Source of the DNA: Clostridiaceae bacterium
Lineage (GTDB): Bacteria > Bacillota > Clostridia > Christensenellales > CAG-917
Assembly (NCBI GenBank): GCA_031289315.1
Contig: JAITPR010000016.1
Span: 1-64,000 of the forward strand
DNA: 64,000 nucleotides
Direction of reading: 5' to 3'
Shown here: piece after piece, positions 42,428 to 50,343 of the stretch
Layout of the letters: the number at the start of each line of letters is the position of its first letter
How positions within the stretch are numbered: position 1 is the first letter of the stretch
Program-made: the position numbers and the translations under genes
Notes under the pieces: model-generated
What the model saw: only the letters and a program-made list of their open reading frames with translations
Database searches by the model: none
What the model was told of the DNA's origin: nothing

Positions 42428-42589
42428 CCGCCCCAGGAGCAGGGCGTAGGTAAATTTTAACTTCCATACTGCATTGTTTTACATTTGGGGGAGCGTCAAG
42501 TAGCGTAACTATATAAAGGGATAAAAGGAAAAATACGAAACGTAAAATTAGAGATGAATAACCGAACAATATGAATAGTATTAAATAAT

Positions 42590-42638
42590 AAAAAAGAGTG
42601 ATAAACAACTTAAATCTGTCATTTATCACTCTTTCTTG
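42590..42638 (-). terminator. Terminator of tRNA-Glu (bidirectional type)
   Basis: AAAGAGTGATAAA and TTTATCACTCTTT form a 13-bp stem. On the minus strand the loop is followed by T-rich sequence, directly downstream of the tRNA 3' end. Confidence 0.75.
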
Positions 42639-42640
42639 TT

Positions 42641-42715
42641 TGGCACCCCGTATGGGATTCGAACCCATGATACCGGCGTGAGAGGCCAGCGTCCTAACCG
42701 CTAGACTAACGAGGC
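42641..42715 (-). tRNA. tRNA-Glu (anticodon CTC)
   Basis: Read on the minus strand the 75-nt sequence folds as a tRNA: acceptor GCCTCGT with ACGGGGT (one G-T pair at the end), D-arm GTCTAGCGGTTAGGAC, anticodon arm CTGGC-CTCTCAC-GCCGG with anticodon CTC, T-arm ATGGG-TTCGAAT-CCCAT, and encoded GCCA. Decodes GAG. It lies immediately outside the prophage-like element with its 3' end towards it, the usual geometry for tRNA-integrating phages, but no second copy of the 3' end is visible at the left side. Confidence 0.92.
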
Positions 42716-42744
42716 GTAGTTTTTATAAAATTAAGAGTGTTAAT

Positions 42745-42773
42745 ACTATATCACGAAGTCGCAGAATTGGCAA
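42745..42773 (-). promoter_or_regulatory. Promoter of tRNA-Glu
   Basis: Minus strand -35 TTGCCA (42768-42773), 17-bp spacer, -10 TATAGT (42745-42750), about 30 bp before the tRNA 5' end. Confidence 0.6.
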
Positions 42774-42888
42774 GCAATTTTAGAGAAGAGAGGGAGAAAT
42801 GTGAGAGAAATTTGTGAGGAGTGGAGAGAAATTCGGGGAGAAAAAAGCAAGTGTATTTTTATTTTGGGTATTTAGCGATTAGGAGGAG

Positions 42889-42931
42889 GACAATTCGCGG
42901 TGACAAAATATTTCCGTCACTATGGATTGCC
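42889..42931. repeat. GGTGACAAAATATTTTC element, copy 3 (partial)
   Basis: GACAATTCGCGGTGACAAAA plus TATTTCCGTCACTATGGATTGCC. Left arm intact; the right arm has lost its complement. Confidence 0.65.
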
Positions 42932-43009
42932 AGCATCCAACAATTATTTGCTATTGAAAATATCGGCGCGATGCGTTATAATAAAAATAAGATCGGGCGA
43001 TAGCGGGTA

Positions 43010-43200
43010 GATATTCCGCAAACGTCGAAGCGCGGGCAAACGGTTTTGCGGCGTATACTAAGCATAATAGTGGCTATGGTTTCCGCAAGTGCCGGAGGCA
43101 AGAAGAAAGATTTTGCGGCGGCGTGTCCTAAGCACAATAGCGGCTATGGTTGTCGCAAATATCGGACGCGGGAGCGGAAGGTTTTGCTAGGTTACAGCGT
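43010..43200. repeat. Tandem duplication upstream of the GH2 gene
   Basis: Two to three units of about 80 bp with GCGGCGTATACTAAGCATAA / GCGGCGTGTCCTAAGCACAA and AGTGGCTATGGTTTCCGCAA / AGCGGCTATGGTTGTCGCAA. The frame is open through part of it, but the true start of the GH2 gene lies downstream. Confidence 0.65.
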
Positions 43201-43225
43201 TTTAGCTGAAAGGAGAGCATGTACA

Positions 43226-45184
43226 ATGAAAAGAGAAAGCCGGTTTAAAAACTTGATGTTGACGAGGTTCGGGTCGGAGACCTTGGCGAAGGAAACGCCG
43301 TTTTGCGAATATCCGCGCCCACAGATGAGGCGCGACAGCTACCTATGCCTGAACGGCAAGTGGATGTGTACGATAGCGGACGCGTCGGGAAAGGCGAAGT
43401 ATGACGGAGAGATATACGTGCCGTATTCGCCGGAGTCCTTATTGTCCGGCGTGATAAAGGTCGTGGAGCCGGCGGATACGCTGAAATACGGCGCGGAGTT
43501 TGAGATTCCGGAGGGTTTTTTAAACGACGTAACGCTGTTGAACTTCGGCGCGGTGGACTACGAGTGTGCCGTTGAGCTTAACGGGAAATCCGTGGGCGGA
43601 CACCGGGGCGGGTATACGGCATTTACGCTGGACGTCACGGCGGCGATTAAGCCTGGCGTAAATAAGATTACCGTGACGGTTAAAGACCCGTCCGATACGG
43701 GTGTACAAGCGCATGGAAAGCAGAAGCTTAAGAACGGCGGGATATGGTATACGCCGCAGTCCGGCATATGGCAGACGGCGTGGATTGAGAGTGTACCGAC
43801 GGGATACATAAGCGATATGACGATTATTCCCGATATTGACGCGGGAACGCTTACGGTGAAGCTTGAATTCGGAGGTTCTTACGTTGCCGGAAACGGAACT
43901 GCTCCAATAAACGTGATTAAAAAAGAAGGCTCGCCTGCCGCAACCGGAAACGGAGGTACGCCCGTAACCGCAACGAAAAACGGAGCCGTGCAAGCCGAAG
44001 AGGGAGCGCGGAATTTAGATGAGCGTTCAAATTCAGCTTTGAATTCCGCATATTCGGATACGCCCGTTTTAAGAGGAGGGCGCGCGCTTATCGACGCTTA
44101 CGACGACGGTATTTTGATTGCTTCCGCGGTGCTTAAGGACGGCGTTGCGGCGCTCAAATTGCCGGGATTCGAGTGTTGGAGTCCCGAACATCCGAAGCTA
44201 TACGACTTAAAAATTACGTCGGGGGAGGATACTGTTTATTCCTATTTTGCCATGCGTAAGTTTTCGATAGGCTTAGACGGTGCCGGTGTGAAGCGGTTGC
44301 TTTTAAATAATAAGCCGTATTTTCATAAGGGCGTACTGGACCAAGGCTACTGGTCGGACGGGCTTATGACGCCGCCGTCCGACGAAGCGATGGTATACGA
44401 CATCACGCTCATGAAGAAGTTGGGCTTCAATATGCTTAGAAAGCACATAAAAATAGAGCCCGCGCGTTGGTATTACCACTGCGACCGCATAGGTATGCTT
44501 GTGTGGCAGGACATGGTGAGCGGCGGCGGGAAGACTTCCTTTTGGACAATTGCGGCGGAGCCTTTTATAGGGATTCATAAGAATGATACCAGATGGTACG
44601 GCGCTTTCGGGAGGAAGGATGCGGCAGGGCGTGCGGAGTTTGAGCGTGACTGCGTAGACACCGTAAAACAACTGAAGAATGCGCCGTGCATAGCAATGTG
44701 GGTGCCGTTTAACGAGGGTTGGGGGCAGTTCGACAGCGTGCGGATAACCAACCTAATAAAGTCTTTGGACGCGACGCGCACCGTGGACAGCGTTAGCGGC
44801 TGGCACGACCAAGGGGCGGAAGTAAGTGAAATAAAGAGTTTACACGTATATTTCCGCGCAGTAAAGTTACCTATAGATGAAAAAAGGCTTATCGTGCTTT
44901 CCGAATTCGGCGGTTACAGCTTCAAGACGCAAGGGCATGTCTACGACACGGAACACGAATTCGGATATAAGAAGTTCGGAACGCGTGCCGATTTTGAAAA
45001 AGCGTACGCCGCGCTTATCGAAAACGAGATATTGCCTGCTATAGGCGAGGGCTTGTCGGCGACGGTTTACACCCAGTTGAGCGACGTTGAACAGGAGGTT
45101 AACGGCTTTGTAACCTACGACCGCGCCGAAGAAAAAGCCGACCGTGTCTTTGTCAAGACCGTGAATGACAAGATAAAATTTTAA
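43226..45184 (+). CDS. Glycoside hydrolase family 2 enzyme
   Basis: 652 aa from ATG 43226, with AAAGGAG 10 bases upstream; earlier in-frame codons lie in repeat DNA. Order: jelly-roll sugar-binding domain (LCLNGKWMCTIAD, NKITVTVKDPSD), immunoglobulin-like domain, TIM barrel with FHKGVLDQGYW and GFNMLRKHIK. The acid/base Glu497 is in PFNEGWGQ and the nucleophile Glu560 is in VLSEFGGY. No signal peptide, so it is cytosolic; probable substrates are beta-galactosides, glucuronides or mannosides. A low-complexity insert of about 60 residues (ATGNGGTPVTATKNGAVQ, near residue 240) interrupts the Ig-like domain, matching the slippage inserts elsewhere. No transporter adjoins it. Confidence 0.88.
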   Translation: MKRESRFKNLMLTRFGSETLAKETPFCEYPRPQMRRDSYLCLNGKWMCTIADASGKAKYDGEIYVPYSPESLLSGVIKVVEPADTLKYGAEFEIPEGFLNDVTLLNFGAVDYECAVELNGKSVGGHRGGYTAFTLDVTAAIKPGVNKITVTVKDPSDTGVQAHGKQKLKNGGIWYTPQSGIWQTAWIESVPTGYISDMTIIPDIDAGTLTVKLEFGGSYVAGNGTAPINVIKKEGSPAATGNGGTPVTATKNGAVQAEEGARNLDERSNSALNSAYSDTPVLRGGRALIDAYDDGILIASAVLKDGVAALKLPGFECWSPEHPKLYDLKITSGEDTVYSYFAMRKFSIGLDGAGVKRLLLNNKPYFHKGVLDQGYWSDGLMTPPSDEAMVYDITLMKKLGFNMLRKHIKIEPARWYYHCDRIGMLVWQDMVSGGGKTSFWTIAAEPFIGIHKNDTRWYGAFGRKDAAGRAEFERDCVDTVKQLKNAPCIAMWVPFNEGWGQFDSVRITNLIKSLDATRTVDSVSGWHDQGAEVSEIKSLHVYFRAVKLPIDEKRLIVLSEFGGYSFKTQGHVYDTEHEFGYKKFGTRADFEKAYAALIENEILPAIGEGLSATVYTQLSDVEQEVNGFVTYDRAEEKADRVFVKTVNDKIKF

Positions 45185-45231
45185 ATGTGCAGCAAATCCA
45201 AAAATTTCCCGAACATTTTTTAAGTTCCCCC

Positions 45232-45260
45232 TTGATTATGGACGGCGTTTTGGTTATAAT
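45232..45260 (+). promoter_or_regulatory. Promoter of the candidate structured RNA
   Basis: -35 TTGATT (45232-45237), 17-bp spacer, perfect -10 TATAAT (45255-45260). Identical boxes and spacing to the promoter at 8338-8366. Confidence 0.75.
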
Positions 45261-45266
45261 ATTGTT

Positions 45267-45650
45267 GACGGCAAAAGTAAACACCGTTCGGCAATACGGT
45301 TCCACCTCTAAATAGGTGTCCGTGTTCCGATAAGCTAAAGGCGCCGGCTCCGCAAAATATTTTTTGAGGGAGGGTGTTAACGGTTTACGCTAGCCTGCTG
45401 TGTACGTTAGAAAATCGCAATTTGGAACCACAATTTTAAAATACGGGAACGCGCGTCCGTAACAAAACCGGAAGATGTCAGACCTCAACGGAGCAATCCG
45501 TACACAAACAGTGGAAGACAGAAACGGTCGGCAGCATTTAACCCAACCTGTTTGTACAGGTTTAAAAATTTGGTTTTCGACGGCATGGCGGGTGCAAATT
45601 TAAAAACGAACCGACTCTTTAACGGGAGTCGGTTCGTTTTTTGTTTTTTT
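45267..45650 (+). ncRNA. Candidate structured non-coding RNA, about 380 nt
   Basis: No ORF of note, own promoter and a perfect terminator. Visible helices: GTAAAC(AC)CGTT near 45277 pairs with AACGGTTTAC near 45388, closing a domain. Inside it, ACGG...CACCT-CTAAAT-AGGTG...CCGT forms an extended hairpin. Further on, ACGGA-GCAA-TCCGT has a GNRA loop. GTAC(AC)AAACAG (about 45501) can pair with CTGTTTGTAC (about 45558), while AACCTGT-TTGT-ACAGGTT is an exclusive alternative. AAATTTG/CAAATTT pairs just before the terminator. It lacks the tmRNA CCA end and the RNase P GGAAAGUCC word. Identity unknown; 6S-like, raiA-like or a new class are options. Confidence 0.55.
45604..45650 (+). terminator. Terminator of the candidate structured RNA
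   Basis: AACGAACCGACTC pairs perfectly with GAGTCGGTTCGTT around TTTAACGG, followed by TTTTGTTTTTTT. Confidence 0.9.
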
Positions 45651-45780
45651 CGGGAGATACCGGATAACCGCACCGTTGGATTTGTGGTTGACTTATAATA
45701 AAATTCGGAAATAATAAAGTCGCGGTTTACTATTCCCGAAGAAAATTTTTTATATGGTCTGCTTGCATAACCTATCCAAC

Positions 45781-45877
45781 AGCCTTTACGTTGCTAGTCT
45801 ACTTGCGGAGCTTTTCTAAATACGTTGGAGCCTTTGCGTTGCTAGTCTACTTGCGGAACCTTTCTAAGACCTTGAAG
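45781..45877 (-). repeat. Tandem duplication of the P-type ATPase 3' end
   Basis: Two units of about 48 bp sharing AGCCTTTGCGTTGCTAGTCT and ACTTGCGGAACCTTTCTAA. The unit includes the stop codon and last codons of the ATPase gene, so the second copy lies just beyond the stop. Confidence 0.8.
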
Positions 45878-48390
45878 CCTTTGCGTTTGGCGTAGTGCTC
45901 TATGAGGATAGCAAAGACCGTATACGCAATGGCGGCAAAGGCGGTTACCGGTAGCAGCAGGGTAAGCATCGGCTTTGTAAATTCGCTTAACGGGGCAAGG
46001 TTGATGTCTATGGCGGTTATGATTTCGCGCAAGAAGTGTATCGGGCTTGCCGTCAATACCCACCAGCTCAGGAAGAATGCGGTGAACAGCACCGCGAACA
46101 TGACCATGCGGAGTATGTTAAACGGCAAGCACACGCGGAACAATACGGAAAAGGATATTACCGACATTATCACGAGAGATACGGCGGCGGCTTCGTTTAC
46201 GGTTAGGTTCAAGGCGCCGCGCGCTAGTTGGACGATTGCGATTGAGAGTAATATAGCCAAAGCGGCGGGTAACGAACGTGCCGCGGTTTCGTCGGTAAAG
46301 CGTCCGGTTATGCGGTCGCTGTTTGGCCAGAACGCCAATAGAAATGAGGGTATTCCTATCGTAAAGCTACCCAAAAAAGTCATGTGAATGGGTTCATACG
46401 GATATTCGCCCACCCACGGAATGATGAAAAGCACGGCAAGTAGTAGCGCGTAGAGGGTTTTGGCTAGATACAGGCAAGCCATGCGTTGCAAATTGTTTAC
46501 GTTTTGACGACCTTCCTTTACTATTTTTGGCATTGAGGCGAAGTTGGAATCCAAAAGAACCAGTTGAGATACCGTACGCGCGGCGTCGCTCCCCGCCGCC
46601 ATGGCGATGCTGCAATCGGCTTCCTTTAATGCCAGCACGTCGTTCACGCCGTCGCCCGTCATAGCGACGGTATGCCCGGCGGCTTTAAGCGCCTTGATAA
46701 GCGAAAGCTTTTGTTCCGGCGTAACGCGTCCGAAGACGGTGTAAGCCTCTGCGGACTCCTTTATCTTTTCTTCGGTATCAAGGGTGGTGGCGTCGACGTA
46801 TTTTTCCGCGCCGTCAAGCCCGGCTTTTTTAGCGATTGCGGACACCGTAAGCGGGTTGTCGCCGGAAATTATTTTAAGAGTAACGCCTTGCCGGGCAAAA
46901 AAGCGCAGGGTTTCCGGCGCCTCCTTGCGGATTTTATCGGAGATAAGCACGAGCGCTATGACGCGTACGCCCTCCGGTAGCTTGTAGCCGTCTAAAGGTA
47001 AATCGGATTTCGCAAGCACGATTACACGTTCGCCTTCTGCGGAGCGCGCGTGTACGGTTTCGTTTAACGAGTCCGCCGTTTCCCTATCCAAAAGGAATTC
47101 CGCCGCGCCCATTAAATAGGTTATCGTATTGCCGTTCTCCGCAATAGAAAACGTCGCGCCGCTCCATTTGCGTTCAGACGAGAACGGCGCAACGGAAAGG
47201 ACATTAAGCGGTGACGTGCCGTTAAACCGTTCCTTTATGGCGTTGAAGGTGGGGTTGTTGTCGGAAAGCGCGTTGGCAATTGCCGTAAGCGCGGCTTCCG
47301 CTTCCTCGTCGGTGCCGCCCGAATGCGGCAGTACGCCGTTCACTTGCATGCAACCTTCGGTTATGGTTCCCGTCTTGTCAAGACAGAGTACGTCTACGCG
47401 CGCAAGCGTTTCAATACAATAGAGGTCCTGCGCAAGCGTGTTGTTGCGCGATAGCTTTAATATACTCACTGCGAACATCACGCATGTGAGCGCGACTAAG
47501 CCTTGCGGTATCATGCTTATCATGGAAGCTGCGGTCGCTAAAATGCTTCCGCCCGGCGTCATGTGGTTCGCATAGTAACTCTTGAAAAATAACGCTATAC
47601 CCAAAGGCAGCACCACTATCGACATCATTCGTATAATGGCTCGTAACGACCGTACGATTTCGGAATTGGTTTTTTTAATGTATTTTGCGCCGTTGCTTAT
47701 CTTTTGCGCGTAGTTTTCGTTGCCGATGTGTTCTACGGTCGCCTTTATCGAACCGCTTATCAGAAAGCTTCCGGATAAAAGCTTGTCCCCCGTGCGCTTT
47801 ATAACCGCGTCCGGTTCGCCGGTAATAAGTGCCTCGTTGACCTCCGCAATGCCGTCTACGACCTCCGCGTCGGCGCAGATTTGTCCGCCCGCTTCGCACA
47901 ATATCAGGAGGTCGTTTATGGCGACTTCGGATAGCGCAATCTCCTTTGTTTCGCCGTCCCGCAAAACCTTCGCCTTGGGTGCGGTTAGAAGCGCCAGCTT
48001 GTCAATCGTGCGCTTCGCCCGTATCTCCTGCACGATGCTAGAGCCGGAATTCATGACAATAAGCAACACAAAACCACATTGTACTATGGCGTCCATGAAC
48101 GGTTCGGCTATGAAAATCAAAATTGCTAACGTGACGTTGATTACGTTAAAAAGAGTAAAAATATTGGTGACCAGGATTTCACGGTACGAACGCGTCTTTA
48201 TGTTTAAATCGCCGTTGACAAGCAGCCTGTCTGTGCGCGCATTAACCTCCGCCTCCGATAGACCCTTTTCAGCGTATTCGGGAGTCACCTCAAACGGCGG
48301 CAACGGCTCGGCATTCAAAAAAGGCGCGGCAATATCAAAGCCCTTGCCGCCCTTAAAAAGTTTTTTGAAGAAGTTTTTAAACTTGTTCAA
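45847..48390 (-). CDS. CtpE-like P-type cation-transporting ATPase
   Basis: 847 aa P-type ATPase. Actuator motif LITGEPD (188-194), phosphorylation site DKTGTITEG (Asp338), a nucleotide-binding domain, the hinge TGDGVNDVLALKEADCSIAMA and C-terminal membrane helices, about ten in all. The overall pattern, with IVQEIRAKRTIDKL and CIETLARVDVLC, fits the CtpE-like group, of which mycobacterial CtpE is a Ca2+ importer. Motif M4 reads MIPQGL instead of PEGL, so ion coordination may differ. Starts at TTG with GGAG 7 bases upstream. Convergent to the candidate RNA gene. Confidence 0.9.
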   Translation of the reverse strand: MNKFKNFFKKLFKGGKGFDIAAPFLNAEPLPPFEVTPEYAEKGLSEAEVNARTDRLLVNGDLNIKTRSYREILVTNIFTLFNVINVTLAILIFIAEPFMDAIVQCGFVLLIVMNSGSSIVQEIRAKRTIDKLALLTAPKAKVLRDGETKEIALSEVAINDLLILCEAGGQICADAEVVDGIAEVNEALITGEPDAVIKRTGDKLLSGSFLISGSIKATVEHIGNENYAQKISNGAKYIKKTNSEIVRSLRAIIRMMSIVVLPLGIALFFKSYYANHMTPGGSILATAASMISMIPQGLVALTCVMFAVSILKLSRNNTLAQDLYCIETLARVDVLCLDKTGTITEGCMQVNGVLPHSGGTDEEAEAALTAIANALSDNNPTFNAIKERFNGTSPLNVLSVAPFSSERKWSGATFSIAENGNTITYLMGAAEFLLDRETADSLNETVHARSAEGERVIVLAKSDLPLDGYKLPEGVRVIALVLISDKIRKEAPETLRFFARQGVTLKIISGDNPLTVSAIAKKAGLDGAEKYVDATTLDTEEKIKESAEAYTVFGRVTPEQKLSLIKALKAAGHTVAMTGDGVNDVLALKEADCSIAMAAGSDAARTVSQLVLLDSNFASMPKIVKEGRQNVNNLQRMACLYLAKTLYALLLAVLFIIPWVGEYPYEPIHMTFLGSFTIGIPSFLLAFWPNSDRITGRFTDETAARSLPAALAILLSIAIVQLARGALNLTVNEAAAVSLVIMSVISFSVLFRVCLPFNILRMVMFAVLFTAFFLSWWVLTASPIHFLREIITAIDINLAPLSEFTKPMLTLLLPVTAFAAIAYTVFAILIEHYAKRKGFKVLERFRK

Positions 48391-48429
48391 CAGTCATCTC
48401 CGTCCGCTTGTTATTATCCGCTATTTCAA

Positions 48430-48459
48430 AGTATATCACGCCGCACTGTGTTTTGGCAA
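48430..48459 (-). promoter_or_regulatory. Promoter of the P-type ATPase gene
   Basis: Minus strand -35 TTGCCA (48454-48459), 18-bp spacer, -10 TATACT (48430-48435), 40 bp before the TTG start. Confidence 0.6.
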
Positions 48460-48623
48460 TTATCTTAGTATATTTTGCGGAGAAAATCAAAAAAATTTAT
48501 TAAATTCGTGTTGCGGGTACCGGTTGTTCTTCCCTGCATATGGAAAAAAGAACGATATTCATTGTTCATTAGTTCTTTTTGCTGCGCGGCCAAAGGAACC
48601 GAAAAACCGCGCAAGCTCTGCTT

Positions 48624-48751
48624 GTTCTTTTTGACACACGTCAAAAAGAACCAAAAAACGTGCAAGCTTGAAGCTTGACACTGATTACTTGAAAAACGCG
48701 AAATACGCAAGTAACCCTTGCCGCATTTCGCGTTTTTGAATTTATTAGTGT
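48624..48751 (+). repeat. REP-like long-hairpin element, copy B, with upstream hairpin
   Basis: 48624-48651 is the perfect hairpin GTTCTTTTTGACAC/GTCAAAAAGAAC shared with copy C. CAAGCTTGAAGCTTG follows, then the long inverted repeat 48678-48751 with inner stem GCGAAAT/ATTTCGC. Beyond it CTACCGTTCT is shared with copy A. A further GTTCTTTTTG.../...AAAGGAACC hairpin lies at about 48570-48600. Confidence 0.75.
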
Positions 48752-48779
48752 AAATCCTCAGGCTACCGTTCTTTAGTTG

Positions 48780-49190
48780 CTTCTGCGTATTCCATATTCA
48801 ATGCATTGGGCTTTTTCAAGTGGAGGGCTTTTTTTATGCGCATTGCATAGGGGCTAGAATGTCACCCCAAAAAGAAGAACAATTGTTAGCTTTATGCGCG
48901 TTGCATGGGGAAGTGTCGTTGACTAACGAAAAATTTGCAATTCGTCAAGAAGAAAGCTTTATGCGCGTTGCATGAGGAAATGGCGCAAGAGTTTGCGCAC
49001 CTATAAGGGGACCTTTCGCACCGGAGGTTGCGCGAATGCGCCCTTCACGCGTGCGCGCTCCTATCAAGGTGACAGTCTAAAGAACCCGCTCCCATTGCGC
49101 TAAAGGTGACAGTCTAAAAAGCCACGTTCCCATGCGCTCAAGGTGACACGTGGGGGAAAACAGCTCCCATTTGGGTGACAATCCGCTCAA
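48780..49190. repeat. Composite repeats, including GGTGACAGTCTAAA cluster 2
   Basis: Three units of GCTTTATGCGCGTTGCATG (about 48830, 48890, 48956), then three of AAGGTGACAGTCTAAA with GCTCCCAT (about 49068-49180). No gene is seen in this 400-bp spacer. Confidence 0.65.
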
Positions 49191-49223
49191 AAGGAACTAT
49201 AATAAATCCAACCGCAAAGGGGC

Positions 49224-49252
49224 TTGAAAAAGGCTTATAAATTTGGTATGAT
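49224..49252 (+). promoter_or_regulatory. Promoter of the PAP2 gene
   Basis: -35 TTGAAA (49224-49229), 17-bp spacer, -10 TATGAT (49247-49252). Confidence 0.65.
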
Positions 49253-49283
49253 ATAGGCAATACATAACGGGAGCGTAAAAACG

Positions 49284-50267
49284 ATGACAAAGATAAGCAA
49301 GAGAGCGTGGGTAGAGATAGGCATAGGAGTGGGCATATTTATAGTGCTTGCGCTGATTGCGGCGTTTTTTGATTTAGCCATTAACAAGGCGTTGTTTGCA
49401 CCGGAATCGCTTTTCGGGCAATTTTTCGCAAACGTTGGGGAGTTCCCGTCCTATCTAGCCGCGCCGGCGGTGGGAGTGATTATGTTTTGCCAGCGGTTGG
49501 GGAAGAGCAGCCGGGCGCAGTTGATATTTAAAATTCTTTTTGCCGCGCTCACGGCGGCGGGGTGGTATTTCTTCTTTAGTTGGGTTTTAGGACATCTTTC
49601 GAATGTGGATTACTTAGCGGCGTATTGTGCAGTATTTGCCGCCATATTTACGTTTTTATCGCTGTTTATATGCTATAGAGTACCGATTGCTACCATGAAG
49701 AAACTTTTTTGGTTTGCGGTATTCCTTGCAATAACGGCAATTTGCGTCAACGTCGTAATACAGATTTTAAAGGCAATTTGGGCGCGTGAGCGCTTCCGCG
49801 TAATGGTGGGAGGTTACGACCGCGCGCTTGTACCAAACGGCAACTACGACGGGTTCACTCCGTGGTATTTGCCGCAGGGCTTCGCGAAGCGTGGGGAGGA
49901 CTATATGGGCGCCGCGGAAGCCGTAGACGCTCTGATGGGACACCACGGCGACGCGTTTAAATCCTTCCCGTCGGGGCATACGGGAGCGGCGTCGGTGTTG
50001 ATGGCGATTATCATATTGCCGGACATCATGCCGAAAACCTTGGGCAGATTTAAGAAACTGTTTTGGATTGTGCCGTTTGTCTACATTGCAATAATGGGAC
50101 TTTCACGCATAGTCATGGGCGCGCATTTCTTATCCGACGTTCTTTTTGGCGGATATATAGGCATTCTCGTTGCCGTAGTCGTGCGGTTTATCATGATTAA
50201 AAAGGTGAAAGCCCTCAATGCGGAGCCGGAGTTTAGGCTGGTAAACGAGGGATACACGGTCGTGTAG
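49284..50267 (+). CDS. PAP2-superfamily membrane phosphatase
   Basis: 327 aa, six membrane segments. The three PAP2 signature pieces are present: KAIWARERFR (motif 1, Lys and Arg), FPSGHTGAA (motif 2, catalytic His) and GLSRIVMGAHFLSDVLFGG (motif 3, Arg, His and Asp). It hydrolyses phospholipid or isoprenyl phosphates (phosphatidic acid, undecaprenyl-PP type) at the outer face of the membrane. GGGAG 10 bases before ATG. Monocistronic, with its own promoter. Exact substrate unknown. Confidence 0.88.
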   Translation: MTKISKRAWVEIGIGVGIFIVLALIAAFFDLAINKALFAPESLFGQFFANVGEFPSYLAAPAVGVIMFCQRLGKSSRAQLIFKILFAALTAAGWYFFFSWVLGHLSNVDYLAAYCAVFAAIFTFLSLFICYRVPIATMKKLFWFAVFLAITAICVNVVIQILKAIWARERFRVMVGGYDRALVPNGNYDGFTPWYLPQGFAKRGEDYMGAAEAVDALMGHHGDAFKSFPSGHTGAASVLMAIIILPDIMPKTLGRFKKLFWIVPFVYIAIMGLSRIVMGAHFLSDVLFGGYIGILVAVVVRFIMIKKVKALNAEPEFRLVNEGYTVV

Positions 50268-50274
50268 ATGATTG

Positions 50275-50298
50275 GAAAGATTTTGTCACCGCGAATTG
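50275..50298 (-). repeat. GGTGACAAAATATTTTC element, copy 4 (fragment)
   Basis: Reverse complement reads CAATTCGCGGTGACAAAATC, one arm only, directly after the PAP2 gene. Confidence 0.6.
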
Positions 50299-50343
50299 CT
50301 CCTATCTGTGATTGTTTAAGGGCGCGGCGCATATAATGTCCTT

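Larger units (their letters stand above)
18300..42430. mobile_element. Prophage-like element without integrase or replication module
   Basis: About 24 kb with phage order: leftward CI/S24 repressor, divergent ArpU-like regulator, small and large terminase, portal, scaffold-like, capsid, connector and tail genes, fibre-like proteins and membrane proteins, then a divergent zinc-ribbon/XRE pair. Missing by inspection: integrase or recombinase, replication genes, recognisable endolysin, and any tape-measure protein over 200 aa. tRNA-Glu lies just beyond its right side, but no copy of the tRNA 3' end is visible at the left side, so boundaries are approximate. It may be defective, a satellite, or a domesticated (gene-transfer-agent-like) element. 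Confidence 0.8.

Noticed and set aside
42641-42715. tRNA-Glu as a proven attachment site
   Set aside because: The geometry fits, but no copy of the tRNA 3' end is visible near 18.3 kb and no integrase is present.
43046-43225. Upstream extension of the GH2 gene
   Set aside because: The extra 60 codons are tandem-repeat DNA with no ribosome site; AAAGGAG supports the ATG at 43226.
45267-45650. tmRNA or RNase P RNA
   Set aside because: No tRNA-like CCA end or tag reading frame for tmRNA, and no GGAAAGUCC-type core for RNase P. Left as an unassigned RNA.
47720-48634. 304-codon plus-strand frame antisense to the P-type ATPase
   Set aside because: Serine-rich shadow of the ATPase codons; the minus strand holds all P-type motifs.
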